DNA from: Methanocrinis alkalitolerans
GTDB lineage: Archaea; Halobacteriota; Methanosarcinia; Methanotrichales; Methanotrichaceae
Direction: 5' to 3'
DNA length: 64,000 nt
NCBI RefSeq assembly: GCF_029167205.1
Contig: NZ_JARFPL010000007.1
Span: 15,532-79,531, forward strand
Below the pieces are notes generated by a model. The model did not search any database, was not told the DNA's origin, and worked only from the letters and a program-made list of their open reading frames with translations. Each line of letters starts with the position of its first letter. Position 1 is the stretch's first letter. Made by a program: the position numbers and the translations under genes. Of this stretch, positions 26,132-35,145 are shown in pieces.

Positions 26132-26841
26132 TGCTCATGGAGGAGATGACCTGGACACAGATCGAGGCCGGGCTTGAGGAGACGAGGACGGTGATCCTGC
26201 CGGTGGGGGCGACCGAGGAGCACGGCCCTCACCTCCCCACCTTCACCGATACGATCCAGGCCCTGGAGGTGGCAAAAGAGGTCTCCCGCCGAAGGCCCGT
26301 ATTCGTCGCCCCTCCCGTCCACTACGGGGTCTGCAGGTCGACCCGGGGCTTTCCGGGGACGATCTCCATCAGCCCCGGGGCGCTGAGGGCCCTCACCTTC
26401 GACCTCCTCCTCGCCTTCTCAGATTCGGGGTTCGAGAGGGTACTCATCCTGACGGGCCACGCCGGAGGCCAGCACCTTGCAGCCCTCAAGGAGGCTGCCG
26501 AGGGGGCCGTCGCCGCCAAAGACCTCCGGGTGAGCCTCGTCTCCGACTTCGACCTCATCGACGCCTCCCAGGTCGAGACCCCAGGGGACGGCCATGCCGG
26601 GGAGATCGAGACCTCGAGGATGCTGGTCATCCGGGAAGACCTGGTGGGAGGTCTTCCTGATAAGCATTTTCCGCCGAGGCCGAAGTATCTGATCATGAAG
26701 GACGTGAGGCACCTGATGGGCAACGGGGTGATGGGCGACCCCTCCAAGGCGACCAAAGAGAAAGGGGAGAGGTTCATGGAGATGTCAGTCTTGGGGGTGC
26801 TGGATGCCCTGGAGGAGCTGGAGAACTATCCATCCCCCTGA
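26128..26841 (+). CDS. Creatininase family amidohydrolase
   Basis: 237 aa. Metal-binding motifs ILPVGATEEHGPHLPTFTD and LTGHAGGQH, plus GDGHAGEIETS, are typical of the creatininase fold. In archaea members act on cyclic amides such as 2-amino-5-formylamino-6-ribosylaminopyrimidinone 5'-phosphate (ArfB, F420/flavin synthesis); an ArfB role is possible but not proved. ATGA overlap with aglB suggests co-transcription. Confidence 0.85.
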   Translation: MMLMEEMTWTQIEAGLEETRTVILPVGATEEHGPHLPTFTDTIQALEVAKEVSRRRPVFVAPPVHYGVCRSTRGFPGTISISPGALRALTFDLLLAFSDSGFERVLILTGHAGGQHLAALKEAAEGAVAAKDLRVSLVSDFDLIDASQVETPGDGHAGEIETSRMLVIREDLVGGLPDKHFPPRPKYLIMKDVRHLMGNGVMGDPSKATKEKGERFMEMSVLGVLDALEELENYPSP

Positions 26842-26938
26842 ACTTTCTCGTCCTCTTTTTTTCATCCTTCCGTCGTTTTCATCGGGCACCTTCATGCCCC
26901 TCCTCCCTCCATCAAATTCGATTCCTCGGGGCGGGCAG

Positions 26939-26950
26939 GTTTAATATATG
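26939..26950 (+). promoter_or_regulatory. TATA box of pheST
   Basis: GGTTTAATATAT-type box, about 45 nt before ATG 26993. Confidence 0.6.
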
Positions 26951-26992
26951 GTTCCCGCATCTGCCTACCCTTGAAGATCACGATTTCACGGG

Positions 26993-28561
26993 ATGAACAT
27001 CATGCCATCGCAAGAGGATAAGCTGTCCAGACTGTCTCCCAGGGATAGGCAGGTTTTGAGAGAGATACACGAGGGGCTCAGTGATCCCAAAAGGATCGCC
27101 GAGAGGCTGGGAATAAAGGAGGTCTCCGTCATCTCCTCGGCTGAGGGGCTCGCCGAGATGGGGCTCGTCAGCCTCGATAAAAGGGTCGAGGAGGTCTACA
27201 CCCTGACGGAGGAGGGGGCCCGGTACGCCGAGATCGGCCTTCCTGAAAGGAGGCTCCTGGAGATCGCCGGGGCGGAGGGGGTTTTCTTATCCGAGATCAA
27301 GGACCCCGCCCTGAAGGTGGGGATCGGCTGGCTCAAAAAGAAGGGCTGGGCGAACGTCGAGGCGGGGAAGATAACGCCGAAGAAAGATGCGCCCCCAGGA
27401 AAGGACGAGGAGATCCTGGCGGCCCTATCCTTCCAGGGGGAGACGAGCGGCTCGGCCCTGGATGAGGATGCCCTCAAGGTTTTGAAGAGCAGGAGGCTTG
27501 TGGAGTCGAGGGCCCAGAAGTCGTGGTCCTTCGGGGCCACCAATGAAGGAGTATCTGTTCTCAAAACGAAGGTTGGAACGAGCCTCAAAGACTCATACGA
27601 CATTCAGGTTGGAGTGAGCCTCGAAGATTCTTACGACATAATCTCTCATATAAATCAGATAACCCCGGACATGATAAAAAGCGGGGTCTGGCAAGGGAAA
27701 TATGTAGATTATAAGGGGGCTCGATACGAGGTCCGCCCCTACGACGTCGCCCTCCCCGCGGAGCGGGTATACCCCGGGAAGGTCCACCCCTACCAGCGGC
27801 TCCTCACCAGGATGAGGGAGATCATGCTGGAGATGGGGTTCACCGAGATCAAGGGGGAGATCGTCCAGTCGAGCTTCTGGAACTTCGATGCCCTCTTCCA
27901 GCCCCAGGACCATCCGGCGAGGGAGATGCAGGACACCTTCTACCTCGACACCAGGGCAAACATCCCCGACTACGCCTCCGTCAAGGAGATGCACGAGAGA
28001 GGCGGGGACGTGGGCTCCACCGGCTGGGGCGGGGTCTGGGACCCGGAGGTTGCCCGCCGGGAGGTTCTGCGTACCCATACCACTTCGGTGACGATAAAGT
28101 ATCTGGCGGACCATCCGAAACCCCCGGTGAAGGCCTTCTCGATAGACCGGGTCTATAGGAGGGAGGCGATCGACCCGACCCACACTCCCGAGTTCGAGCA
28201 GCTGGAGGGGGTTATTATGGACGAAGACCTCTCCTTCGCAAACCTCCTGGGAGTGTTAAAGGAGTTCTACGGAAAGATGGGCTTCGATGAGGTGAGGTTT
28301 CGCCCCGGCTACTTCCCCTACACCGAGCCGTCCGTCGAGCCCGAAGTCTACATAGAGGGGCTCGGCTGGGTGGAGCTGGGGGGCGCCGGGGTCTTTAGGA
28401 GGGAGGTGACCGCCCCCTTCGGGATAGACCATCCGGTACTGGCATGGGGGCTTGGGGTGGGGCGGCTCGCCATGCTCAGGCTGGGGTTGAAGGATCTTCG
28501 TCTCCTCTACCAATCGGACGTCGGATGGCTGAGGGAGACGCCCCTCTCGGCGAGGATGTGA
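26993..28561 (+). CDS. pheS: Phenylalanine--tRNA ligase alpha subunit
   Basis: 522 aa, archaeal length. The N-terminus has winged-helix domains, then the class II core with FTEIKGEIVQSSFWNFDALF and QPQDHPAREMQDTFYL, FEQLEGVIMDEDL, and the motif 3 region HPVLAWGLGVGRLAMLRLGL. ATG 27002 is an alternative start. A 36-nt tandem duplication at 27572-27640 gives two near-copies of VG-SL-DSYDI just before the core, in the linker after the DNA/tRNA-binding domains. Followed after 6 bases by pheT. Confidence 0.96.
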   Translation: MNIMPSQEDKLSRLSPRDRQVLREIHEGLSDPKRIAERLGIKEVSVISSAEGLAEMGLVSLDKRVEEVYTLTEEGARYAEIGLPERRLLEIAGAEGVFLSEIKDPALKVGIGWLKKKGWANVEAGKITPKKDAPPGKDEEILAALSFQGETSGSALDEDALKVLKSRRLVESRAQKSWSFGATNEGVSVLKTKVGTSLKDSYDIQVGVSLEDSYDIISHINQITPDMIKSGVWQGKYVDYKGARYEVRPYDVALPAERVYPGKVHPYQRLLTRMREIMLEMGFTEIKGEIVQSSFWNFDALFQPQDHPAREMQDTFYLDTRANIPDYASVKEMHERGGDVGSTGWGGVWDPEVARREVLRTHTTSVTIKYLADHPKPPVKAFSIDRVYRREAIDPTHTPEFEQLEGVIMDEDLSFANLLGVLKEFYGKMGFDEVRFRPGYFPYTEPSVEPEVYIEGLGWVELGGAGVFRREVTAPFGIDHPVLAWGLGVGRLAMLRLGLKDLRLLYQSDVGWLRETPLSARM

Positions 28562-28567
28562 TGGATC

Positions 28568-30205
28568 GTGCCGGTAGTGAGATTGTATTATGAGGATCTG
28601 GAGGAGATGGTGGGAGCCTCCAGGGATCTCTTCATGGCGAGGATGGCCATGATGGGCGCAGATATAGGAAAGAGCAACGAATTGGAGTACGTCGACGTCG
28701 AGTTCTTCCCCGACAGGCCCGACCTCTACAGCTCCGAGGGGGTGGCAAGAGCCCTCCGGGGTTTCCTGGATTTGGAGGGGGGACTTCCGGAGTATGGGGT
28801 CCAACCAGGCGACATCTCCGTCAAAGTCGACCCCTCCGTCGAGAAGGTAAGGCCCCTCATAGGCTGCGCCGTGGTGAGGGGCCTCCAGTTCAGCGACCCC
28901 GCCATAGAGTCCCTGATGGACCTGCAGGAGGACCTCCACTGGGGCCTGGGCAGGAACAGGAGGAAGGTGGCCATAGGGGTCCACGACATCTCCCGGGTCG
29001 TTTCCCCCTTCACCTACTTCGCCGCCGACCCCTCCTTCGAGTTCGTCCCCCTGGACTTCGACGAGAGCCTCTCCATGGAGGAGATCCTGAAGCGCCACCC
29101 CAAGGGGGTCAGCTACGCCTCGATCCTTGAGGGGTTCGACCGATACCCCCTCATAGTGGACGCTAAGGGTGACGTCCTATCCTTCCCGCCGATCATAAAC
29201 GGCGAGCTGACGAGGGTGAAGGACGACACCAGGGACCTCTTCATCGACGTCACCGGGACTGATCCCGTCGTATACAAGGCTCTGAACATAGTCGTAACCG
29301 CCCTCGCAGAGAGGGGAGGGCGTATCGAGTCGGTCAGGGTGGAGAGGCCCGAAGGCGATCTCATCCTTCCGGACCTCTCTGCCGCGATCTGGGATGTCAG
29401 AGTCGATGACGCCAACGGCCTCATCGGCTTCGACCTCTCGGCAGAGGAGCTGGCGGCCTGCCTTGAGAAGATGAGGTTCGGGGTCCGGGTCAGGAGCCGG
29501 GGGGTCCTGGAGGTATCTGTCCCTGCCTACAGGGCGGACATAATGCACTCCTGGGACATCTTCGAGGATGCGGCCAAGGGATACGGCTACGACAGGCTGG
29601 CTGCGAAACTGCCAAAGACCGTCACCGTCGGCGAGCCCCACCCCCTGGAGGCGAGAAAGTCCGATCTCCGGGAGATCATGGTGGGCCTCGGCTACCTGGA
29701 GACGATGCCATTCACCCTCACCTCGGAGATGGCGAACTTCGAGAAGATGAGGCGGCCGATACTGGACCTGGAGGCGACGAGGGTTCTTCACCCCATAAGC
29801 GAGCTTCACACCATGGTCAGGACATCGATCCTCCCAAGCCTCCTCGAGATTTTCGCAATAAACCAGCACCATCCCCTCCCTCAGAGGATCTTCGCCGTTG
29901 GAGACGTCCTCGAAGGCGGACGGACCAGGCAGGATCTGGCGGCGGCCTCCATCCACGGCGGCGCCGACTTCGCGGAGGTGAGGTCCGTCGTCGACGCCCT
30001 CTTCGGAGAGCTGGCCCTCGAGGCCGAGATAGCCGTCTCCGGAGACGGGGCCTTCCTTGAGGGTAGGAGGGGAGACCTTCTGGTGGGTGGGGTGAGGGTC
30101 GGGTCCTTCGGCGAGTTCCACCCTCAGGTTCTGCGGAGCTTCGGCCTCGACCAGCCCGCCGTAGGGCTGGAGGTGAGATGGGACCGCCTCTGGCCTCAGA
30201 GATGA
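28568..30205 (+). CDS. pheT: Phenylalanine--tRNA ligase beta subunit
   Basis: 545 aa from GTG 28568 (MPVVRLYYEDLEEMVG), normal for archaeal PheT, which lacks the bacterial N-terminal OB domain. VEFFPDRPDLYSSEGVARAL, then NRRKVAIGVHD and SWDIFEDAAKGYGYD, are recognisable B3/B5 and core motifs. Forms the alpha2-beta2 enzyme with PheS. Confidence 0.96.
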   Translation: MPVVRLYYEDLEEMVGASRDLFMARMAMMGADIGKSNELEYVDVEFFPDRPDLYSSEGVARALRGFLDLEGGLPEYGVQPGDISVKVDPSVEKVRPLIGCAVVRGLQFSDPAIESLMDLQEDLHWGLGRNRRKVAIGVHDISRVVSPFTYFAADPSFEFVPLDFDESLSMEEILKRHPKGVSYASILEGFDRYPLIVDAKGDVLSFPPIINGELTRVKDDTRDLFIDVTGTDPVVYKALNIVVTALAERGGRIESVRVERPEGDLILPDLSAAIWDVRVDDANGLIGFDLSAEELAACLEKMRFGVRVRSRGVLEVSVPAYRADIMHSWDIFEDAAKGYGYDRLAAKLPKTVTVGEPHPLEARKSDLREIMVGLGYLETMPFTLTSEMANFEKMRRPILDLEATRVLHPISELHTMVRTSILPSLLEIFAINQHHPLPQRIFAVGDVLEGGRTRQDLAAASIHGGADFAEVRSVVDALFGELALEAEIAVSGDGAFLEGRRGDLLVGGVRVGSFGEFHPQVLRSFGLDQPAVGLEVRWDRLWPQR

Positions 30206-30265
30206 ACTAGGTCCCGATCTCAGGTCTGCAGGAGGGATGCGGTCGATCCGGTGTAACGGGTCCAT

Positions 30266-30280
30266 CCCCTCAAAGAGGGG
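30266..30280 (+). other. GC hairpin after pheT
   Basis: CCCCTC (30266-30271) pairs with GAGGGG (30275-30280) around AAA. No T-run follows, so termination is uncertain. The 207-base gap otherwise shows no gene. Confidence 0.35.
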
Positions 30281-30358
30281 CGGATCCGTCCCGGCCCCCG
30301 GGACTAAACCCTCGCCGCCGTCCCCCCTATCAATCCCGAGGCAGCCCTCCCTCAACAA

Positions 30359-30370
30359 GTTTAATATAAG
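30359..30370 (+). promoter_or_regulatory. TATA box of the CBS gene
   Basis: GTTTAATATAAG, expected start near 30390, 23 nt before ATG 30413. Confidence 0.6.
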
Positions 30371-30412
30371 CTGCAAAAGAAATTCAACGTTGGTGGAAGG
30401 TTGGGTGCCCTC

Positions 30413-30850
30413 ATGAAAGTCCGGGATCTGATGACTTACCCGATCCTCTCGGTGGGTATAGAGACCACCGTCTTCGAGGCTATACAGATGATGGTTCGGG
30501 AGAACAAGGGAAGCGTCCTCGTGGTAGAGGGCGGTCTCCTGAAGCAGGTGGTGGGGATCGTCACAACCCGGGGGATGTTCAAGCAGGTCTTCGCCAAAGG
30601 GATCGATCCCAGAGACGTGATGATCTGGGAGATAATGACCCCGGCGCCTCTGGTAACCATCGGCCCCAACGCCACCACCAGGAAGGCGGCCGAGATGATG
30701 CTGGAGCACCACATAAGGAGGCTCCCGGTCGTCGAATGTGGCGCTCTTGTGGGGATAATAACCAGCAAAGATCTTCTCCGTTGTGTAGGGGGTCCCAAAG
30801 CCGGAGACGGATCTCCCCATGGAGAAGCCGATGATTCTGAAACGATGTGA
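30413..30850 (+). CDS. Two-CBS-domain protein
   Basis: 145 aa from ATG 30413, with GGGTG 6 nt upstream. Two CBS motifs: KVRDLMTYPILSVGIETTVFEA, then VWEIMTPAPLVTIGPNATTRKAAEMM with HHIRRLPVVE. CBS pairs bind adenine nucleotides and regulate partners. No partner domain is fused and the neighbours give no hint. The tail is acidic. Confidence 0.9.
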   Translation: MKVRDLMTYPILSVGIETTVFEAIQMMVRENKGSVLVVEGGLLKQVVGIVTTRGMFKQVFAKGIDPRDVMIWEIMTPAPLVTIGPNATTRKAAEMMLEHHIRRLPVVECGALVGIITSKDLLRCVGGPKAGDGSPHGEADDSETM

Positions 30851-30927
30851 GGAATCCCTCGGCCGATGGGAAAATGGGCCGCCCCCGACGTAGAATTTAA
30901 ATATCGAGAGGATCAAGGGGAGGCCAG

Positions 30928-31012
30928 GTCGAGGTAGCCAAGCCTGGTATGGCGCAGGTTTGCTAAACCTGTGTCCCTTCGGGACTCGAGGGTTCGAATC
31001 CCTCCCTCGGCG
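30928..31012 (+). tRNA. tRNA-Ser (GCT)
   Basis: Acceptor GTCGAGG (30928-30934) pairs with CCTCGGC (31005-31011), including one U-G pair. The anticodon GCT is at 30962-30964. The long variable arm TGTCCCTTCGGGACTC is the serine hallmark. T stem GAGGG/CCCTC encloses TTCGAAT. CCA is not encoded. Confidence 0.95.
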
Positions 31013-31042
31013 CTACTTTTATAATAAAAATAAAATACGTGC

Positions 31043-32143
31043 TCATGCCCAACGCGAGAGGGCATTGAACCTCTCGGCGAAGTTGAAGCATGAGCCGTCA
31101 AGGCAGCTGAAGGCGGGGCCCGGTTCGTCCTTGAATATCAGCCTTCTCTGGATCTCGAAGGCCCCCAGGAACTCTTCGCGCTCTCTGGTGGACCTCTGGC
31201 CCGGTATCGACTGCCTGGCGTCGATGGCCAAATATCCGGTGAAGTTGTCGACGGTCTGGAACTCAGCCCTCCTGTCGGGTCCGGTGTGGTGGAGGTCGAT
31301 CTTCTGGACCTCGTACTCCATTCCCTGGAGGTTGTAGCTCTCCTGGACTTTGGCGCCGACCCCACCGAAGACGAGGGAGCTTTTGACAACCTCGGTTCCC
31401 ATCAGGGCGTCGCCGGGGTTATCTGCTACGTAGTTCTCCACAGCGTCGAACCCCTGAAAGTTGGGGTTTGAGCCCTTAGCCCTCTCCACCAGGTACTCGT
31501 TCTTCATCAAAGTGTCCACGCTGCCGCTGAAGTATACGTCTTTGTTCGACTTGACCCCGGTGTTCATGGACCTGACGTCTTTGTTCATGGTGAACTGGCC
31601 GGTCCCGCTGATGGAGGTCTCTGAGACGTAGTCGTAGTCCTGAAGCTTGAACCCGGCCTCGTCAGATCCGGACTTGGAGTTGGCGGCCGTGGCCACGACC
31701 GCGAATTCGTAAGATCCTGGAGAGGCGGTCATAGCCGGCGTCACCAGGAGCTGCTCAGTTCCGATGCCTCCAGGTGGAATGGTGAGGACCGTCTCGTCCC
31801 ATCCGAACCATCCTGGTCTGCAGCTCTTGGGGTTCACCGTGAGCTTTGCATCGACTTCTGAGCATCCCAGATTTTCCACGGTGACGATGTACTCCAGCGC
31901 CTTTCCTGGCGTGGAGTAAGTGGGCGCCTGTCCGGACTTCGGGCCGACGAGGTCGACTGAAACCCGCAGCTCGCCCGTTGCCGGCGGCACCGAGGGCCAG
32001 ACCGACCCTGGGGCGGTGGACTGCGGGGTGGGCTGCTGGCTCCAAGTCGACTCCGGTCCCAGCCTCGTCTCTTCTACGGTGGCAGAGGCGGTTTGGGCCG
32101 CGAGAAGGAGCAGGATCAGCAGGATCATCAGATATTTTCTCAC
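31043..32143 (-). CDS. Secreted protein with CARDB-like and cluster-specific domains (gene A)
   Basis: 366 aa. The signal peptide MRKYLMILLILLLLAAQTASA is clear. A Pro/Thr/Ser-rich linker leads to an Ig-like CARDB/COG1470-type domain (YIVTVENLGCSEVDAKLTVN). The C-terminal half (from SISGTGQFTMNKDV to FLGAFEIQRRLIFKDEPG) shares start and end motifs with the five neighbouring genes and with the repeats of the giant protein at 60-64 kb. Probably exported and surface-bound; no anchor seen. Function unknown. T-rich DNA downstream (31017-31034 on the opposite strand) may terminate it. Confidence 0.78.
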   Translation of the reverse strand: MRKYLMILLILLLLAAQTASATVEETRLGPESTWSQQPTPQSTAPGSVWPSVPPATGELRVSVDLVGPKSGQAPTYSTPGKALEYIVTVENLGCSEVDAKLTVNPKSCRPGWFGWDETVLTIPPGGIGTEQLLVTPAMTASPGSYEFAVVATAANSKSGSDEAGFKLQDYDYVSETSISGTGQFTMNKDVRSMNTGVKSNKDVYFSGSVDTLMKNEYLVERAKGSNPNFQGFDAVENYVADNPGDALMGTEVVKSSLVFGGVGAKVQESYNLQGMEYEVQKIDLHHTGPDRRAEFQTVDNFTGYLAIDARQSIPGQRSTREREEFLGAFEIQRRLIFKDEPGPAFSCLDGSCFNFAERFNALSRWA

Positions 32144-32219
32144 TCTTTAACCCCCATGACGAGTTCTTTGCGACGAAGGCGCCCCGTCCGAATCGGCGTT
32201 CGACCCTTCTTATGTCGCG

Positions 32220-32258
32220 AAAATAAGAAAAGAGGATAGACTGCCGTTTAGCAGTCTA
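32220..32258 (-). terminator. Terminator overlapping the stop codon of gene B
   Basis: TAGACTGC and GCAGTCTA (32237-32244 / 32251-32258) form a perfect 8-bp stem that includes the TAA stop of gene B in its loop, followed on the minus strand by a T-rich run. Confidence 0.65.
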
Positions 32259-32967
32259 CTCCCGCGCATGGTCTAAAGAACTTGTCTTCAGGCACCGGGT
32301 TCTCGTGGAACTTGATCTCCTTCTGGACCTCGAACTCGCCGCTGAAGAGCTCATGGCTCTTTATGTCCTTGTAGAAGATCTTGTGCATGCTGGAGTCGGT
32401 CCCCCAGGTACCGTTGAAGCTGTTCAGAGTGCTAAGCCCGACGGTGTGGGTGATGGTCGAGTTGTTGGTGGAGCCGAAGAAGACCGTCTGGTCCTTCTCC
32501 ATCTGGTTGACGCTGAACATCTCCTGGATGTTGGCACCTATGCCACCGTAGAAGGCCTTGGAGTTGACGAACTTGCCGCCCTGGAGGGGCGCGTTCTTCG
32601 CGTCGTAGGTCATCTTGGTGTTCTCATAGAAGTTCAACTTCGCGTCTCTGGTCGCGTTGGTCTTGTTGTCGGGGTCCTCCCAATCATAGGCGTAGTTGGG
32701 CACCTTTCTTATAAGACGGTTCGGTTCCTGCGAGTAGACGTGGACGGCGTCCATCTCGATGGTGCCGTCACCTGTCATCATGTCGTAGTACTCAAGGGCT
32801 ATCCTCTTGTCGACGATGGAGGTGGCCACGTCGATGTAACCGGTCCCGCTGACCAGTTGGCGCTCACAAAACTGCTGGTACTGAGTTGGCTCCTCGAGTG
32901 GCGGGTTGGCCACTGCAGGTACGCAAGCCAATGCTAGAGCTACCAATATTGCTAATACTCCCTTCAT
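32248..32967 (-). CDS. Secreted cluster protein (gene B)
   Basis: 239 aa. Signal peptide MKGVLAILVALALACVPAVA. The mature part begins with the SGTGYIDVATSIVDKRIALE motif and ends with LFSGEFEVQKEIKF, the same bracket motifs as genes A and C-F. N-glycosylation sequons NNS, NKT, NAT and NGT are present, fitting AglB substrates. Cys residues at CERQLV and PCAGVDC could form disulfides. Function unknown. A GAAGGGGG site lies before ATG 32967. Confidence 0.76.
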   Translation of the reverse strand: MKGVLAILVALALACVPAVANPPLEEPTQYQQFCERQLVSGTGYIDVATSIVDKRIALEYYDMMTGDGTIEMDAVHVYSQEPNRLIRKVPNYAYDWEDPDNKTNATRDAKLNFYENTKMTYDAKNAPLQGGKFVNSKAFYGGIGANIQEMFSVNQMEKDQTVFFGSTNNSTITHTVGLSTLNSFNGTWGTDSSMHKIFYKDIKSHELFSGEFEVQKEIKFHENPVPEDKFFRPCAGVDC

Positions 32968-33100
32968 TTACTTACACCCCCTTCCTTTTCTGAGTTTAAG
33001 TCGTTTGTCTCTCTTTTCAGCGAGACGAACTCTTTATCTATTTAATACAGGGCTCATATTTCAGTGTTTTGGTCCGGAGACGGCCCAAAGGAAATGGCAA

Positions 33101-33138
33101 ATAAAAAAAGCGGGGTTGATTCAGATGCGAGGCGCATC
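33101..33138 (-). terminator. Terminator of gene C
   Basis: GATGCG (33124-33129) pairs with CGCATC (33133-33138); on the minus strand this is followed by a run of seven T (33103-33109). Confidence 0.65.
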
Positions 33139-33158
33139 CGAATCCCAAGATGTTACGC

Positions 33159-33917
33159 TCAGATGCAGGGGAGCCAGTCGACCTGGACGGCGCCGCAGGT
33201 GTCGTTGCCCCAGAGCTGGATGAACTTCTCGATGGAGAAGACGCCCGTGAGGTCCTCAACGGACCGGCCATACTCGTCGTGCCTGCCCTTGGAGTTGACG
33301 TTCACGTCTTTGGAGAGCCACCCGAGGTGAGCTACACCGATGACGTTGGAGTTGAAGTTCGCCTCAAGAGCGCCGGAGCAGCATCCGCACTTGCCGGCTG
33401 CACTGCCCTCCTGACCCTGCTCGGTTATAATTCCTTCTAACTCCTCCTCGTCACAGCAGTGCTTTCTGGTCTTGACCTCGGTGTTCTTCTGGAGGTGCTC
33501 GGCGTGGGTGTACATCTCGACGACTACCGCTCCGATGTAGTAGTTCTGGACGCAGAGCTTCTCGATCCACTTCTGGTCGTAGGTGCCGGTCTGGTAGCTC
33601 ACGGGCATGTACTCAAACTCGGCCTCCTTGGTGAAGTTGATGTAGTCGGGACAACATTCAGTATAATCCGATATTGGTGTCTTGAATGGGTCCCTCTGGG
33701 CCTCCAGCTCCATCCTCTGGGTGATGACGTTACCGCTTCCAGACTCCTTCTCGACGAGCTTGTTTCCGTTGAGGCCCGTCTGAGTCTGAATGATGATCTC
33801 TACGTTCTTGTAGCCGACGCCCTTGACGTTGGCCTTCTCGTACATGTAGTTGGCTGCGCCTGCCATCCCCACCAGGGCGATACAAGCCACCAACAAAATA
33901 GCTAGTTCTCTCTTCAT
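33159..33917 (-). CDS. Secreted tandem paralog 1 (gene C)
   Basis: 252 aa with signal peptide MKRELAILLVACIALVGMAG. The mature N-terminus ANYMYEKANVKGVGYKN and most of the sequence are nearly identical in genes D-F. Two stretches vary: between RDPF and CCPDYINF, and between EVKTRK and GALEANF, where this copy has a 29-residue Cys-rich insert (HCCDEEELE...CGCCS). Conserved cysteines occur at CCPDY, KLCVQ, NDTCG and LPCI, so disulfides are likely. Homologous to repeats in the giant protein. ATG 33917 has a GGAGGTGGG site. No known family; a surface or matrix role is inferred. Confidence 0.8.
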   Translation of the reverse strand: MKRELAILLVACIALVGMAGAANYMYEKANVKGVGYKNVEIIIQTQTGLNGNKLVEKESGSGNVITQRMELEAQRDPFKTPISDYTECCPDYINFTKEAEFEYMPVSYQTGTYDQKWIEKLCVQNYYIGAVVVEMYTHAEHLQKNTEVKTRKHCCDEEELEGIITEQGQEGSAAGKCGCCSGALEANFNSNVIGVAHLGWLSKDVNVNSKGRHDEYGRSVEDLTGVFSIEKFIQLWGNDTCGAVQVDWLPCI

Positions 33918-34231
33918 TCAGTTCCCACCTCCGTTCTTAACTCTATACCCTCGTTCAACTGCCCACATCGCCGACCGCAAAGTGCGGCGGCATCTCGATG
34001 TGGCGGAACTTTGCTCCTCATGGACGCAGGGCTCGCCCGGATTCGTCTGGTCCCACCAGAAAAGGCAAGACGGGACTAATCCAAGTCCGCCAAGCAGGGA
34101 TATACAAGCAGAAGCTGCATTACCCCCCCCAAGGAGCTTGCAGCCTGCACCAACGACTCGAACCGTGTCTGAGTTCTTCTGGCCAGGCACAAACTCATCT
34201 TCAGGTTGATGGCATATAAATCTATCGAGGA
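33918..34231 (-). promoter_or_regulatory. Long leader and promoter of gene C
   Basis: A TATA-bearing 20-bp block (34212-34231; TATA at 34213-34220) is identical to one at 35435-35454 before gene D, at almost the same distance (295 and 290 nt) from the ATG. A second identical 15-bp block near the ATG (33943-33957) recurs at 35173-35187. The DNA between differs, so a 5' UTR of roughly 270 nt with conserved ends is likely. No gene is visible in 33918-34406. Confidence 0.55.
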
Positions 34232-34395
34232 GGCAACGGGTTCTTTCGCCCTCTCATGATAATGAAATCCGTTATTGACGAACAATTTATGCAGGGCCTG
34301 GGACAGATAATCCCGAGATTCTTCGCCATCCGGGAGAAGGTTCAGCGGTTTGATGATCAGAGTTGAGAAGAGCTGACCGATCTGGAAAAAGAATC

Positions 34396-34426
34396 AAAAA
34401 ATAGATGAGGAAGCGGGGGCTTCCTC
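34396..34426 (-). terminator. Terminator of gene D
   Basis: Perfect 8-bp stem GAGGAAGC (34407-34414) / GCTTCCTC (34419-34426), then T6 on the minus strand. Confidence 0.7.
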
Positions 34427-34428
34427 CC

Positions 34429-35145
34429 TCAGATGCAGGGGAGCCAGTCTACGGATACGGCGCCGCAGGTGTCGTTGCCCCAGAGCTGGATGAACTTCTC
34501 GATGGAGAAGACGCCCGTGAGGTCCTCGACGGACCGGCCGTACTCGTCGTGCCTGCCCTTGGAGTTGGCCTTGGGGTCCTTGGAGAGCCATCCGAGGTGA
34601 GCTACACCGATGACGTTGGAGTTGAAGTTCGCCTCGAGAGCTCCGGTGCAGGTTCCGCAGTCAGGGGTTCCCACGAGACTGTCATCGCAGTCTTTCCTGG
34701 TCTTGACCTCGGTGTTCTTCTGGAGGTGCTCGGCGTGGGTGTACATCTCGACTACCACCGCTCCGATGTAGTAGTTCTGGACGCAGAGCTTATCGATCCA
34801 CTTCTGGTCGTAGGTGCCGGTCTGGTAGCTGACGGGCATGTACTCCAGCTCCGACTCTTTGGTGAAGTTGATGTAGTCTGGACAGCACGGCCCGTCCTGG
34901 GGGCGCGTGTTGAAGGGGTCCCTCTGGGCCTCCAGCTCCATCCTGTGGGTGATGACGTTCCCGGACCCAGACTCCTTCTGGACGAGCTTGTTTCCGGCAA
35001 GGCCGGTCTGAGTCTGGATGATGATCTCTGAGTTCTTGTAGCCGACGCCTTTGATGTTCGACTTCTCGTACATGTAGTTGGCAGCTGTTGCCATCCCCAT
35101 CAGGGCGATGGAGGCCGCCAACAGAATAGCTAGTAGTCTTTTCAT
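34429..35145 (-). CDS. Secreted tandem paralog 2 (gene D)
   Basis: 238 aa, signal peptide MKRLLAILLAASIALMGMATA. Same architecture as gene C; the most diverged of the four (for example SNIKGVGYKNSEI, ESELEYMP). Variable loop 1 is TRPQDGP and loop 2 is DCDDSLVGTPDCGTCT. Cysteine pattern is kept with fewer vicinal pairs. ATG 35145 has a GGAGGTGGG site. Own promoter and own terminator, so monocistronic. Confidence 0.8.
   Translation of the reverse strand: MKRLLAILLAASIALMGMATAANYMYEKSNIKGVGYKNSEIIIQTQTGLAGNKLVQKESGSGNVITHRMELEAQRDPFNTRPQDGPCCPDYINFTKESELEYMPVSYQTGTYDQKWIDKLCVQNYYIGAVVVEMYTHAEHLQKNTEVKTRKDCDDSLVGTPDCGTCTGALEANFNSNVIGVAHLGWLSKDPKANSKGRHDEYGRSVEDLTGVFSIEKFIQLWGNDTCGAVSVDWLPCI

Noticed and set aside
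29177..30916. Long minus-strand frame of 579 codons opposite pheT
   Set aside because: It lies opposite a clear pheT gene, its composition is rich in Gly, Pro, Asp and His, and no motif is seen; a shadow typical of high-GC DNA.
34405..35031. Plus-strand frames opposite the secreted paralogs (also 35551-36351 and 36591-37433)
   Set aside because: They recur only because the paralogs are near-identical; the minus-strand frames have signal peptides, ribosome sites and terminators.
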